From contig JACEVL010000021.1 of the NCBI GenBank assembly GCA_020284085.1, positions 356,001 through 420,000 on the forward strand: DNA of 64,000 bases, written 5' to 3'. The notes below the pieces were generated by a model. That model searched no databases and was not told where the DNA came from. It saw only the letters and a list, made by a program, of their open reading frames with translations. Positions 10,731-22,583 of the stretch are shown here, in pieces. This DNA comes from Aporrectodea caliginosa. Its lineage: Eukaryota; Annelida; Clitellata; Crassiclitellata; Lumbricidae. Position numbers and translations under genes: made by a program. Every line of letters starts with the position of its first letter. Within the stretch, counting starts at the first letter, position 1.

Positions 10731-13700
10731 TCTTCCAAATCCGAACCCGAGAAACGACGTCTACGATTACGACCCAATACCCAGAGGTTCGTACCACTCG
10801 ACTCAGCCCAACGAACCATTCGCTCTGCACCAGGCCCATGAAAGATACCAAACCACCATGAACCCGACGGCGACCTACACGCATCTTCCAAATCCGAACC
10901 CGAGAAACGACGTCTACGATTACGACCCAATACCCAGAGGTTCGTACCACTCGACTCAGCCCAACGAACCATTCGCTCTGCACCAGGCCCATGAAAGATA
11001 CCAAACGGCAACGAATCCGACAGCGACCTACGCCCAGCTTCCAGATCTGAACCCCAGAACCGGCGCTCAACGATTCAACCCCGACTACCAGAGAGACGAT
11101 TATCCATCCATACCCCCCGCCGTTGTCCAAACCTACCCAAGAGTGTCTGTAGCAACGCAGACCTGTCTGAATGAAATGAACAATACCTACGAAAGACAGA
11201 ACAACGTCCCTGCAACGAAAAGCACCATGACCATAGCTGCCACTGCCACCACCCCTACCTACACGAGTGAACCCGGGAAAAAGAGGAGCCCATTGAAATT
11301 ACGAGACTTTGCGGGGATCGAACCACTTCCGGAGTTTCTGCACCGTTTCTCTGTTTGCGCCAAGCACAACGAATGGTCTGAACTGGAGAAGGCTAACCAT
11401 CTATCTTGTGCCCTGGTGGGAGAAGCAGCGCAGGTTTTATGGGGGCATGAAGCTGGTCCGTGCGACTCGGCAGACGAGATTATTGAACGACTGAATAATC
11501 GTTTTGGCTCGTCTGGCCAATCCGCTCTTTTCCAGGCAAGACTCGCAGCAAGAAAACAGAAAAGAGGAGAAGGACTGGCGGAGCTAGCCCAAGATATCCG
11601 CACCCTGATGTCTAAAGCTTTTGGCGGGAAAAGTTCACCGCACAGTGAGGCGATGGGTACGAAATTTTACCTCGATGCGTTATATTCGAAAGAATTGGCA
11701 TTACGGGTAATGGAGCAAGAGCCAAAAACCCTTGATGATGCGATCAAGGTTTCTCTTCGGTTACAGGCCTACCGCCAAGCCACTACCGAAAGTGACGAGG
11801 CCTACCTACGAAACGCTGGCCGGGTGAAGATGATCACCGAAATCAAACAACCCATGGACGAAATGGCTCAAAGGATCGACCGCTTAGAGCGTGAAAACAC
11901 AAAGAAGGTGCCTTCCCTTATGAACGATTTCGACTTCAATAACCCTCCCCCACGCCAAAACCAAAGAAACACGCGTAATCATGGCAACCAGAGCAAGTAC
12001 AGCCAAGAAAAGAGATGGCCTGTACAAAACCATGGAAATGAACCGAGACACAATAACTCTAAATTCATTCAACAGAGGCGCCAACATAATCAACAGGGAC
12101 AGCAAATGGCTTTTCCCAACCAAAACCAAAATTATCAAAGAGAAGAAATTGCGACGACCAGGCATATCCAGAGCTCACAAAGTGCGTACCTTCCCCTCCG
12201 TGTTAGAGGCCGCCAAATCCTGGCTCTTGTCGACTCGGGAAGTTCTTTGTCATTATGTCCCTCCCACCTTGTGAAACCTCACGAGATGACGCCTACGAAT
12301 CAACGTGTCATTTGCGCCAATCAAACAGAGATGCCCGTTTCTGGTCAAACCCTGCTCTGTTGCGAAACCGACGGTCTCTCGTTTCAAGTTGAGTGCATCG
12401 TGACGCCCGCAATCTCACAACCCATTCTAGGACTAAGTTTCCTAGAACAAGAAAATGTGACATGGGACTTCAAACAACGACAAGTGAAGGTCAATGGCCA
12501 ACCTCTGCAACTACACTACCAGTACGACGACAATCAGTGCCGTCGTATAGCAACGACAAAAGATGTCCAAGTGCCGCCCAGGTGTGAAATGAACATAGAC
12601 GCTGTTGCGATTTTGCCAAACCTGAGAACTGGTGAAAAGCAATGGGCCACCCAACCAACCGTCCTCGAAACTGGTTTAATAATAGCTGGCGTCCTGATTC
12701 CTGAACGAATAACCGACCTGACTCTGAGAGTACTGAACCCGACACAACACGCGATTTGGTTGAAGAAAGGAGCGAGATGTGAGCTGGAAGAGGTCACCCT
12801 CCCTAGCGGAACGAAGCAAGATGAAGAAACTCTACGATGCGCTGCAATTAAAAACACGACTTCCGCCTCTGCTGAAGATGTTCTAGCGCCTCTCTGGACG
12901 AACGTAGCTGACGACGTACCAGATGAAATGAGACTGAAGTTAAAAGAGCTGCTGCTGAGAAACAGAAACGCTTTCTCTCTGCATGATTGGGACCTCGGGT
13001 ATACTGAGGTACTTCAGCACGAGATCGACACTGGAACCGAGTCTGCTGTACGACAACCGCTTAGACGACAACCGATAACCTTGCTGCCTTTAATTGACGA
13101 ACAGGTAGAACTCATGTTACAGCAGAATTTGATTGAACCTTCTCTGTCTGAGTGGGCTAGCAACATTGTGATAGTCCAAAAGAAAGATGGAACCCCTCGT
13201 TTTTGCGTCGACTACAGAGCCCTCAACAACAAGACCCGAAAAGACTCCTTTCCACTCCCACTCATCAGCGAATGTCTGGACACACTTGGAGGGGCCAAAT
13301 ACTTCAGCACTTTTGACTTAAGATCGGGATACCATCAAGTCGCTGTTAAACCGCAGGATCGTCACAAGACTGCCTTTGTGACCAGAGGAGGAAGCTTCCA
13401 ATTTCGAGTTCTCCCGTTTGGATGTTGCAATAGCGGAGCGACTTTCAGCCGAATGATGAGCATGGTCTTAAGCGGGTTGAACTACAAAAAGTGCCTGGTC
13501 TACCTAGACGACGTTATAGTGTACGCTCCAAATCTAGAAATCCACATGGAACGCCTGCAAGCAGTCCTAGAAAGACTAGCCTCCGCCAACCTGAAACTCA
13601 AACCATCGAAGTGCAAACTACTTCAAGCCAGAGTCCTTTTCCTGGGGTACATAGTCAGCCGAGACGGTATCAGCACCGATCCTGAGAAAGTGCGAGCTGT

Positions 13701-14738
13701 GGAAGAATGGCCTACCCCCACCAAGTTGAAAGAAGTGCGAGCATTCCTAGGCCTTTGCTCGTATTATCGGAAATTCGTCGAGAATTTCGCACAGATCGCT
13801 CAACCCCTGCATGCAATGACAAAGAAAGGAATGAAATTCGAATGGACGGAACAGTGCAGCGATGCTTTCGACCGGCTGAAGGCGAAACTGACCGATGCAC
13901 CTATACTAGCTCTGCCGGATGACAATGGAACTTATGTGCTGGACACGGATGCCAGTGGAGACGCAATTGGCTCCGTCTTATCACAAGTGCAAAACAATCA
14001 AGAAAAGGTGATATGTTATGGAAGCCGAACATGTGCGCTTGCAGAAAGAAACTATGACGTGACCAGACGCGAGCTCTTAGCCATAATCCATTCACTCAAA
14101 CTATTCAGACCATATCTGTTAGGTCGGAAGTTCCTGCTTAGAACTGATCATTCAGCCTTACAATGGTTGAGGCGTACACCCCTCCCAATTGGACAACAGG
14201 CTAGATGGCTAGCGACCATAGAAGAATTCGAGTTTGACATTCAGCACAGGCCCGGCTCAGCACATGGAAATGCCGACGCCATGTCTAGACGTCCGCATCG
14301 CGTGAACGCTATAACCGAGAAATTCCCTCACTCCGGTCCCACGCCCGATCTACCGAGAGATTGGTCCCGAGCCGAAATCTCTGATGAACAGAAAGCTGAT
14401 CCAGACCTGGGTTGGGTGATTCAATGCCTACTTGACTCCAAAGAAGCGCCATCGTATGAACGAACAAGAAGTCTCAGCTCTACCGTGAAGATGCTGATTG
14501 CTCAATGGTCTCAACTAGAAATGCGGGACGGTCTATTGACACGACAATGGTTGGACACAGAAGACAATCATGTACGCTGGTATCAATTGATCCCTCCCCC
14601 GCCACGCCGAGAGACTATCATGAAACTAGCGCATGAAGGAATGACGGGAGGTCATTTAGGAATGAAACGAACGCTGAATCAAATACAGCGCCGTGCTTAT
14701 TGGCCCCGATGGACGGAAGACGTTCGGGTAGCATTGAG
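10714..14738 (+). pseudogene. Gypsy Gag-Pol (capsid, protease, RT, RNase H, partial integrase)
   Basis: The frame opening at 10714 runs 1389 codons, of which the first about 1340 are retrotransposon. Residues about 1-100 are 51-residue repeats. About 188-365 is a capsid-like gag domain (FLHRFSVCAKHNEW, GEAAQVLWGH). The protease active site DSGSS is near residue 506. Reverse transcriptase follows with FCVDYRALNNKTRKDSFPLP near 830, FDLRSGYHQV, and the YLDDV catalytic box near 930. RNase H has DTDASGDAIGS near 1076. The integrase H-H half of the HHCC finger is near 1307-1330, and the two Cys are lost at the truncation. The remaining codons to 14883 are antisense cGLR sequence and do not belong to the element. 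No Gag zinc knuckle was seen. Confidence 0.85.
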
Positions 14739-16910
14739 ACGAGAACCTGACTTCATCGAAGCAATAATTTTTGGTTTTAATAAAGCCTTCAAATATTCGT
14801 CCATAGGAAATGCTGAAACTGGTAATTCATCATGCAAAATTAAACTTTTGGATATTCGTTCGGCGGATAAAACTGTTAAATAATGAGCAAACACCTCTGG
14901 TGACAGACGCAGATCAAGATAAAACCTTCTGTGAGTGTAATAAAGGTTATTGTCAGTAATCGTCTTGTGAAGCACACTCAAACCGACGATTCTTGCGACA
15001 TCGTCAATAAAGAACAAACAACCTGCATTCAGTGTCTCCTTATCTTTTTGAGAAGTGTGATCTACGACAACTGCTAAGCACAGACGCATTGCTTGTTGGT
15101 ATTCTGATGTGGCAAAATGGACAGCAGCCAGATAGGCCAAAGCTGCAGGAGCAATGCCATTAGATTTAGAATCTTCGTATTCTAAAGCTCTTCTAAGAAA
15201 TTCTTTTGACATGAAAGACAGTAGTTGAAATTCTGGACGGCTATTTGATCCAGTTAAATTTTCCATGAGACGCTGAGCACGCATGAATTGAAACAGACTA
15301 CTTTGCTCTGTGTGCGTTTTCGGAAAGTTATGATACTGAGATCTTACATTTTTTGGTGGTATCGAAATTGCATCGACCAATTCAACAAATAGACTACTAT
15401 CCCATAAAATCTCTCCGCAAGTTAAACCGTATGCAGTATGCAAAATATACAGCAAATTGTCATAGTACTTGAAACATAAGACGTTCTGTATTGTTGGAAG
15501 AGCTATCAGATGACCGTGTGTCTTCGATTCAAGGCATCTTGAATTATGTCCAATGTGGAAGGTCAGGCGCAGTCCTGAACTGTACTTCCATTTTATTAGA
15601 GGACGACTGTTCTGATGAGAATATCTTAAAGTTGCAACAAACAATAAATCCAATGATTTTAATTCACTCACTTTCCAAAATTCAAAGAGAGGCAGCATGT
15701 AATTCACAAAATGTAGCAACACCTTCACTCTAGGCTTTGAATGTCTCCGAATAAATGGCAGTATATACTTGTCTATGAACCATTGAGAAAGAATGACAGA
15801 ATTTTGGAATTTATTTAGTCGTCTTTCGATCTGATGAAGCACTGTGAAGCTCGAGGGCTGATGAAATAAGTTTGCTTCAGGAATAAAATAGTTTGGACAG
15901 TATCTACTCTTTAGACACTTTGAAAGTTTTCTTAAGAGCTCACAGCAAATCGTAATAACAGAAGAGGAACTCCACCATTCCGACGACATTTCTTCACAAG
16001 TCCATAACATCAGCGTCTTTAAATGATATGTACAGAGAATCTCATCTTCCTTTGGACAGTCCTTTTGTATCAATTCTCTCTTTGCAAAGAATCTCAGTAA
16101 ATGATAGACAATCTGTTGAATTTGAGTCCAACTCTGCAGTAAAACTATTTCTGCGACTGAAAATGACAATCTCCACTGCGCATGTTCCATTCTACAAGCA
16201 CGATGCTGAACGTAGACAACATGACAACCATTCTGTTTAACTTCGCTGATTGTATCAATGGTCGGCCATCCGTTACTCCTAGGTCGTTTAAGCCAACCTT
16301 GGGCTTCTTTAGGCCATTGAGGAAACCATACGCTTGTGACGGCATCTCTTGCGAGAAAATTAACAGTATCTGTTTGACATTTAATAGCTGGACCACTGAT
16401 AATGTTTGGCAAGTCTTTTCCTACAAATGTAGCAGAGATACTCGCATTTGCAAAACTATCCATATTTAGGCACAAGTAGTAGCGATTTTTAAGAGTTGCA
16501 TGGTTAAATTCGTACTTCTTATGTTTCCAATTAAAGATCATTTCCCCCCAAAATCGTAATCGAACAAAACCTGGATACATGTCGTATGGTTCAATCTTGT
16601 AGCACTCGATCGTATCTGATAGGCCACTCATATCACTTGGCAACACTAAATAATCACCTGTGAACGCCAGTTGATCTGTTTGCGCGATTAAGAAATCGAT
16701 GTCACCAATGCATGTATTCAACGGTCGGATATAGAACTCCGCATGGCTGCCACAAAATATCAAATACTCTTTTGGTGCATGGCTCGGCGACCCGATTAAG
16801 TCATGAATGCGATCAGAAAGAACAGGAGACGACTTTGGAAGCATTTGACATGTGCCAACGATGAACGCAGATGCCAGTGCTTCATTCGATTTATCCACAT
16901 ATTGAGCCAT
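14739..16910 (-). pseudogene. Mab-21/cGAS-like nucleotidyltransferase, copy 1 (disrupted)
   Basis: The ATG at 16910 begins MAQYVDKSNE, matching MTENANKSNE of copy 2. Residues 53-72 (CGSHAEFYIRP..DID) supply the GS motif (G54, S55) and the paired acidic residues D70 and D72 of the cGAS/Mab-21 nucleotidyltransferase fold. D189 (in RDAVTSVWF) sits where a third metal ligand is expected. Residues about 246-310 are the Mab-21 HhH/H2TH-like region (WRLSFSVAE, TYHLKTLMLWTCEE). A helical, TPR-like stretch follows (about 600-660). Family members bind nucleic acid or other ligands and make cyclic dinucleotides that activate STING, but this is not shown for this protein. Reading ends about ten residues into antisense gypsy DNA, so the last about 240 residues are missing or detached. 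Intronless. Confidence 0.88.
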
Positions 16911-16919
16911 CTAAATCAA

Positions 16920-16941
16920 AAACACCTACATTTTTAAAACT

Positions 16942-16972
<31 letters not shown>

Positions 16973-17545
16973 AGCAGGAACATGATTCTTGTTATCACCC
17001 AAGTCAGATGCCAGAATTAGGCTACCTTTCTTACTCACAGTTTGACCAATTAATTGTAAATGAAACTTAAGAAAGAGCGATTCAGAAAGATTAGTGGCGC
17101 TCCCTACCCAGTCCAGTGTCATCACTGGTAAACAGCAAAGTCTTCAGTAGCTTGCGAAACTGAAGACCTTTAGCCGCAGGTTCTGAAGCAAATGATTCCA
17201 ACTGGACGGGCCAACAAAATCAAAACTCATGCAATGGGCCATAGCAGTGTGCGTATACGGAGAACCACTCGGAGGCCATGGGGCAACCAGCCAAAGGAAC
17301 ACCCGAACATGCAGTGGAGATCAGAGTCCAAAAGGTCGTAGAGCTGATCTGTCAAAGGAGTTGCGCCTGGAGGTAACTTAAGCAGGATGCGTTGATGGAC
17401 AGGCAGCCAATGAAGGGAGACCCGAATGAAAATGCATATATGGGGGAAACCTCGTGATGTCACTTATAGGTTTATAGACGTGCGGCAGCGTTAATGATAG
17501 ACTGAAGCTTGAAGACATTAGTAGAGGAACGGCCAGTGTTAGCGC
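16920..17545 (-). pseudogene. L2/CR1-type LINE fragment upstream of cGLR copy 1
   Basis: The minus strand encodes pieces of a CR1/L2-type protein: ISDITRFPPYMHFHSGLPSL in one frame and LHWLPVHQRI in another, then decayed sequence resembling FLKFHL. It ends in a 3' UTR with (CTG)n and (GAT)n repeats at 16940-16975. The 39475-40799 element is a longer relative, with clear nucleotide similarity over the whole segment. Its 3' end lies only about 10-25 bp upstream of the cGLR start codon. Several frame breaks make it non-functional. Confidence 0.65.
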
Positions 17546-19040
17546 AGACAGCAAAATTTTAGGGGATTGATGGGGCCCGTTTGTCAAATCCAATTCGGGG
17601 AGAGCTTGGCTATGCTCATTGGCCCCAGTTGTGCATCCTATTTAGGGCCCACTAGAAGGGTGGTTCCTAAAAATAAAAGTTTGAATCTACTGTTCGCCAA
17701 TGTTCCATTTGGTTCCATTCCATCCAGAAACATCACACAAAAAGTTGTATGAAAAAATATTAATATTTAGGACTCGCACAACACCATCAAAGGTTTACCC
17801 CTTATCAAAGATAGGAACACTCGAAAAGTAAGCATAATAGTTGTAATCAACCATCAAAAGTGAACATTTAAACCAGGAATAAATTCAACTGCCTGTAGTA
17901 GGTCCAGATTATAACACAATGACATTTATTGCATGCCTGGTTACTAGTGATTACACTGATTAGTGATAAAAATTATTTATTAGAGTTATTATTATTATTG
18001 AGAAAATGGTAAAAAGTTAATAACTTCTACAATTTAATATGGGGAAATTCTGAAAATAACACATAATATTATTCAGTTTTAAGAGCTCTTTCTAGCGGTA
18101 TACTGAATGGCAATTAATTAGTTTTCAATTAGAATATTTTACAAGAAAACCTACAATTTTCTCGAAAAACTCTTTCTCTCGTAACTTTGGCCCTCTGGTG
18201 GGGCGGAAGACATTAATATTTTTAAATTTTGAACAGTTTTTGATCCATGCCATTAGGCAACTTTTTGTTGCTATTACTTTTCGAATTTCTAATTTGTTTC
18301 TTTTTTTCCCACTGCACCCTTTTTGTGTATGCTTGTTCGAATTGATTTGTGGTTATCGGTCTCAGGAACTCACGGATCAAATACCACTAAAATGCCAATG
18401 AAAATAAATAATAAACAATCAACGAGAGCATAAACATTGTAGAAACTATTTTTTAGTTGTGCTTAAGTAAAATGATCCAGCCTTTCTGTTTAAAACTAAA
18501 CATAGGTCCAAAAATGCGAATCAAATACATTTACTCGAAATGACGAAAATTATTTGTAAAAATCAAAATTTCAAAGACGTTGTGCGAGTCCTAGATATTG
18601 TTCGATCCTGCTAAATTTTGGGCAAACCTTGTTTGCCCAAACGGGTCCCAAATTAGTAGCCCTTTCCAGTTTCATATTGTGTGCCCAAAAGGGCTGCTTA
18701 TAGTCTTTCCGTAAAAGAACTTAAATTGAAGAAATGCGTAATAAATGCGTACAGTCTGTCCCTGCCCATAGAAAACAAAATCAATATATCAGGTTTCTAA
18801 GTAAAGAGCGACAGAATGTAAAATGTACCGGTACAGTTTTTTTTATTACAATTCAATTCTCCATGTAATAAAATTTTCCTCTACCTATAAGCAGTTACAA
18901 TGTGGCCAGTGAAATATAAGAGATAAGAAAAAGTTGCTGCTTCCTGTTTTAGGCTGTTTAAAGCCATTTTATTAAGCAAAAAGTAATGGCTTACTTTGTT
19001 TAAGCCTTTTTTACTAAGGCTTATCCCTCAAATGCTAGTT
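17546..19040. other. Noncoding interval
   Basis: AT-rich sequence without a recognisable gene. A partial local repeat (TTTGCCCAAAC, GCCCAAAAGGGC) occurs at about 18610-18700. Nothing else could be supported. Confidence 0.4.
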
Positions 19041-19043
19041 TGT

Positions 19044-19094
19044 GAGGCGCCCTTGTAGTGGTATGGCCGTGGAACGGCGCCATATAAATTGTTA

Positions 19095-19153
<59 letters not shown>

Positions 19154-19155
19154 TT
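19044..19155 (+). repeat. LINE/SINE-type 3' tail with hairpin and (TTA)n
   Basis: GAGGCGCCCTTGTAGTGG then AACGGCGCCATATAAAT, followed by a TTA microsatellite to about 19155. The GGCGCC/GGCGCC pairing and CATATAAA placement match the tails near 1117, 46772 and 57205, so this is a severely truncated insertion of that group. Confidence 0.5.
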
Positions 19156-20954
19156 ATATTACCCCATACATTTCTTTAACATCTCAAGAGTATCATCATG
19201 TTTTTAACACACACACCATCTCATTAAACAAGCATACAAAAATACTGCATTACTCTTAATTTCGGTATATTCCTACACTTGAGTAACTGCTACTCAAGTT
19301 TACAACTATACCAACATTAAGAGAAATAAAGTAACAGAATTACTCAACCGCATCAAAATAACAAGTTATTTACAATGATACAAACAGTTTTAACCAAGTT
19401 TCATTGTTGAATTCCCACGTTAAAAGTTCATGCTCAAACGAAATTGAAAGGTGTAAAAATTATTGACACCATTGGCCCTTCTGCCGTTAAGTGCAAGAAA
19501 ATGAAAATAACGACCAATGCAATAAAATTTAAAAAATGACTAGTACAACAAAATAAAAATAATGACTCAAAGTGCAGCATAATAAAAGTAAATGACTCAA
19601 GTGCAGCAAATTAAAAATTACCTGTTATTAATTATCATGCTATAATAGAAATACTTCAAAAAGACCTCATTTCTATAGCCAAACTTGAATGCAGCAGAAA
19701 ATGCGAACACGACAAAATTTCAATTCCACAAATGCTGATTAGATTTTAAAAACACTGTCTGAGAAACTTAATGTCATAAAACATACACTAAAATCATGAA
19801 TTATGTTTTGGCCCCTAGTTTGGCAGGTGCTGGTGCACCTGACGACAGGTACTATTCTTTCTGTATAGTGACTATAATAATTATGGTCAATTCTTTTCAC
19901 TGAAAGCTTCGCTCTTGCCGAACGTCCGCCTTGACGATCCCTTGCAATGTAAAACTGAGAGCTCATTGCCATCGTTTTGTGAAATCTGTTGGAAACTCCG
20001 GCTTGAACAAAGCATTCCTTCTGACTCTATCTGAAAATGGAAAACCAAAATTGAAACAAAATAAAAAAAGATTAAATCAAATGTGGAATGGCCTAGTATA
20101 AACTGCGATGCATAATATATCTGCGGCCATAAATACTAGGTAAGAGAAGATGGTATGGTATCTTTCTTACCCTTGCTTGATCTATAAGGAAGATACCATT
20201 GAGGGAAAGCTGTTACAATGGACCCTTTTTTAATGGTACAGCAGTGAAATGTAAAAACCAAGACATTAAAGTTATGTTCTCATCATTTTTGGGTCCTATG
20301 TATTCGAATGAAGCAAAATAGAAATTCAAGTTAGCTGGATCACAATTTAGGAGTAGCGATTTGATGAGAACTTTGATTTGAAAAATCAAACAGAAATACA
20401 TGCATGGAGATCTTTATATTTGGAGATGTTTGTTTCCTCACGAGGCCTTACTTTTCTGAATTGTGAAAAAAGCCATGGAAGAAAGATAAATAAATAATAA
20501 TAATCGACCACAACTGCATGATAGAACTCTTCAAAAACGGAAGCCCGTCAACATTAAATTACAACTGAATAACATCGGTCTGCTGTAAGCATGATAAAAT
20601 ATCATTGTCTGCCAGCCTTTGTATGCCTTTCTTAATGCCAAAATAACACATGTCTCCTGTCTCCAGACTACGAATGGGGTAGGCCTAAGTCTTTGGTGTC
20701 CTGAGCAAAGTTCAACTCCAATGGCCATTCAGGATTATATCTATTGAGAATAGATAACAATGAACCAAGTGAAGTACTATATTGGTAATGTTAAATGAAG
20801 TTACCCAATCAGTGAGTTTGGTTCCTAAGCCTGTTTAAAAAGATTCAGCATCATCGTATGCGTCTACGGATCCCCCAGTACGACTCCCTGCGCAACTCTT
20901 GATCCAAATGCATTGGCCATTGCCGGTATTCAATATCCAGTTTCAAATAATTAA
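19156..20954. other. Noncoding interval
   Basis: AT-rich; short open frames have no recognisable motif. I see no RNA gene or element end. Confidence 0.4.
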
Positions 20955-21839
20955 ACAATCGCCAGGGACGTCATTTGGGGCAGGGGGGCAAATGCCGCCC
21001 CCCTGAAAAATCAACTAAGTGAAATAATGTAACTTTATTTGTCACACTAGGAGTTTAGGTCAGCAGTCCTTAAAAAATTGCTGTTTTGGTCTACCTCTTC
21101 GTGTACACTATGCACGTAGCCTGAGGTACGGAGATAGGTAGACACTACTAGACAGTCAACAGATATACGAATAAATGAAATTTGTGGTAGGTCTATAAAT
21201 ACTATAGCTACATAAGTACTGCTTAACTGGAGGAATAGACATCCAGCCACAGGTTATCGGATACACGGACTGGCTGTGGGAGAGCCCATAGAGGTACTTG
21301 TCAAGGCTTAGTTGTAAGATTTATAGCCTAGGACTGGTTGCCTCTACAAGATGTAGGTCAATGCTCAGGATTTCTTCCAAATATGCCCCACACATACCAC
21401 CTTATATGACCCCTTTCCAACATTGCCAGCTGCAGCATCAAACTAGTCTCCCACCCACACTCTGTAAAATGTGCATGATATCAGTGCAGCAGTACCCTAA
21501 GCCAAATCACGGACCCCTGGGTAATATCTTACCAGAGGGTCCATGGCCAAATAAATCTGTGGGATATTCTATGCAGTTTACATGTAGATTGTTATTCTCT
21601 GCACGTATCTTTTGGACCGGGGATGCAGCTAATGGATAAAACTGTTATGACACATAGGGTTTATGTCTACATGTAGGTTTAGATGTCGATTTCAATAATA
21701 AACTGACCCTAATGAAGGTAAGCTAATTTGCTGTTCATCAGACTTACATTATAGGCTAGATTTTATTTTGCTGTTAAAGTTTTTCTGTTTTATGCATATT
21801 TAATTAAAATGTGGCTGAAAGGTTTTATTTCTTGTGTAA

Positions 21840-22235
21840 ATATCTAACCACGTCTGCAAGTGATTTGGAAGAAAAAGCTTTAGCTTCAGCAAAGCAATAT
21901 CCTGCTAACCTCAATGGTCAGGATTGATTTCATAACAGAAATGCAACATATTGTGTACATAAGGAACATTTTGGATGTGCCCATTTAACACCACTGGACC
22001 TGTTGAACCTTTTAACACAGTACAATCCTTCAAAGCTATTTCCAGATGTCTGTGTCGGCTTAGGTATACTGTTGACAATTCCATCAACAGTAGCCTCTGC
22101 AACTCAAGATGATTAAGAATTTCTTAAAGTCTGTAGGTCTCGTTAATGCCTTGTGGATTTGGCTTGGTTGAGCATTGAGCCTAATATTGCCAGAACAATT
22201 GATTTTGACACTGTCATCAGACTTTTAGAAGAAAA
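21840..22235 (+). pseudogene. hAT transposase C-terminal (dimerisation) relic
   Basis: Plus-strand reading with several stops recovers LDLLNLLTQYNPSKLFPDVC, then GILLTIPSTVASA, and further on LSIEPNIARTIDFDTVI. This order (Leu-rich helix, LFP-V-C-AL, LTIP-TVASAERS-like, LSIE-IAR-DFD) is characteristic of the hAT C-terminal dimerisation domain. The ERSFSKLK segment is damaged and at least two stops interrupt it. The catalytic region upstream was not recognised. It agrees with the hAT-type ends and target duplication around it. Confidence 0.7.
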
Positions 22236-22583
22236 AGGACCAGTAATGCTCCTTTGTTGATCAGATAAGCCTATTTAAGTATTTTAAGCACGATCATAAT
22301 TATTCTTATTTGTGGCAGCTAAGTTTGGTGGCTTTCAAAGTTTTTCTTTACTCTGAGTCTTCATAATTCCATTTGAACATCTGATTGAAGTGAAGGTACA
22401 CAGTGACAGTAGACAGTTGGTTGACAAAAGCTGCATTGTAGCATAACAATTAAAACATTTTGCTAGACTTTATATTATATATAGTATAAATATGTATGTG
22501 TGTCTCTATGTGTGCGTGTGTGTCTCCGTACACGCGCGCATTTGTAGGCCTATGTATGTATTGTATGTATGTATGTATGTATG

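Larger units (their letters stand above)
7891..14738 (+). mobile_element. Ty3/gypsy LTR retrotransposon, 3'-truncated, inside cGLR copy 1
   Basis: The plus-strand order is leader/LTR region, gag, protease, reverse transcriptase, RNase H and the start of integrase, which is the Ty3/gypsy order. Both boundaries abut minus-strand cGLR coding sequence. On the left the junction is at 7890/7891, and a TG that could start the LTR lies at 7896-7897. On the right the element stops in the integrase zinc finger at about 14730-14740, where AGCATTGA is shared with the cGLR sequence. The integrase catalytic core, any later ORF and the 3' LTR are absent. With only one LTR its limits and age cannot be measured. 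Frame changes near 9263 and 10714 break the polyprotein. Confidence 0.85.

Noticed and set aside
14739..14883. C-terminal extension of the gypsy polyprotein
   Set aside because: These codons are the antisense of the cGLR gene, joined by the insertion/deletion junction.
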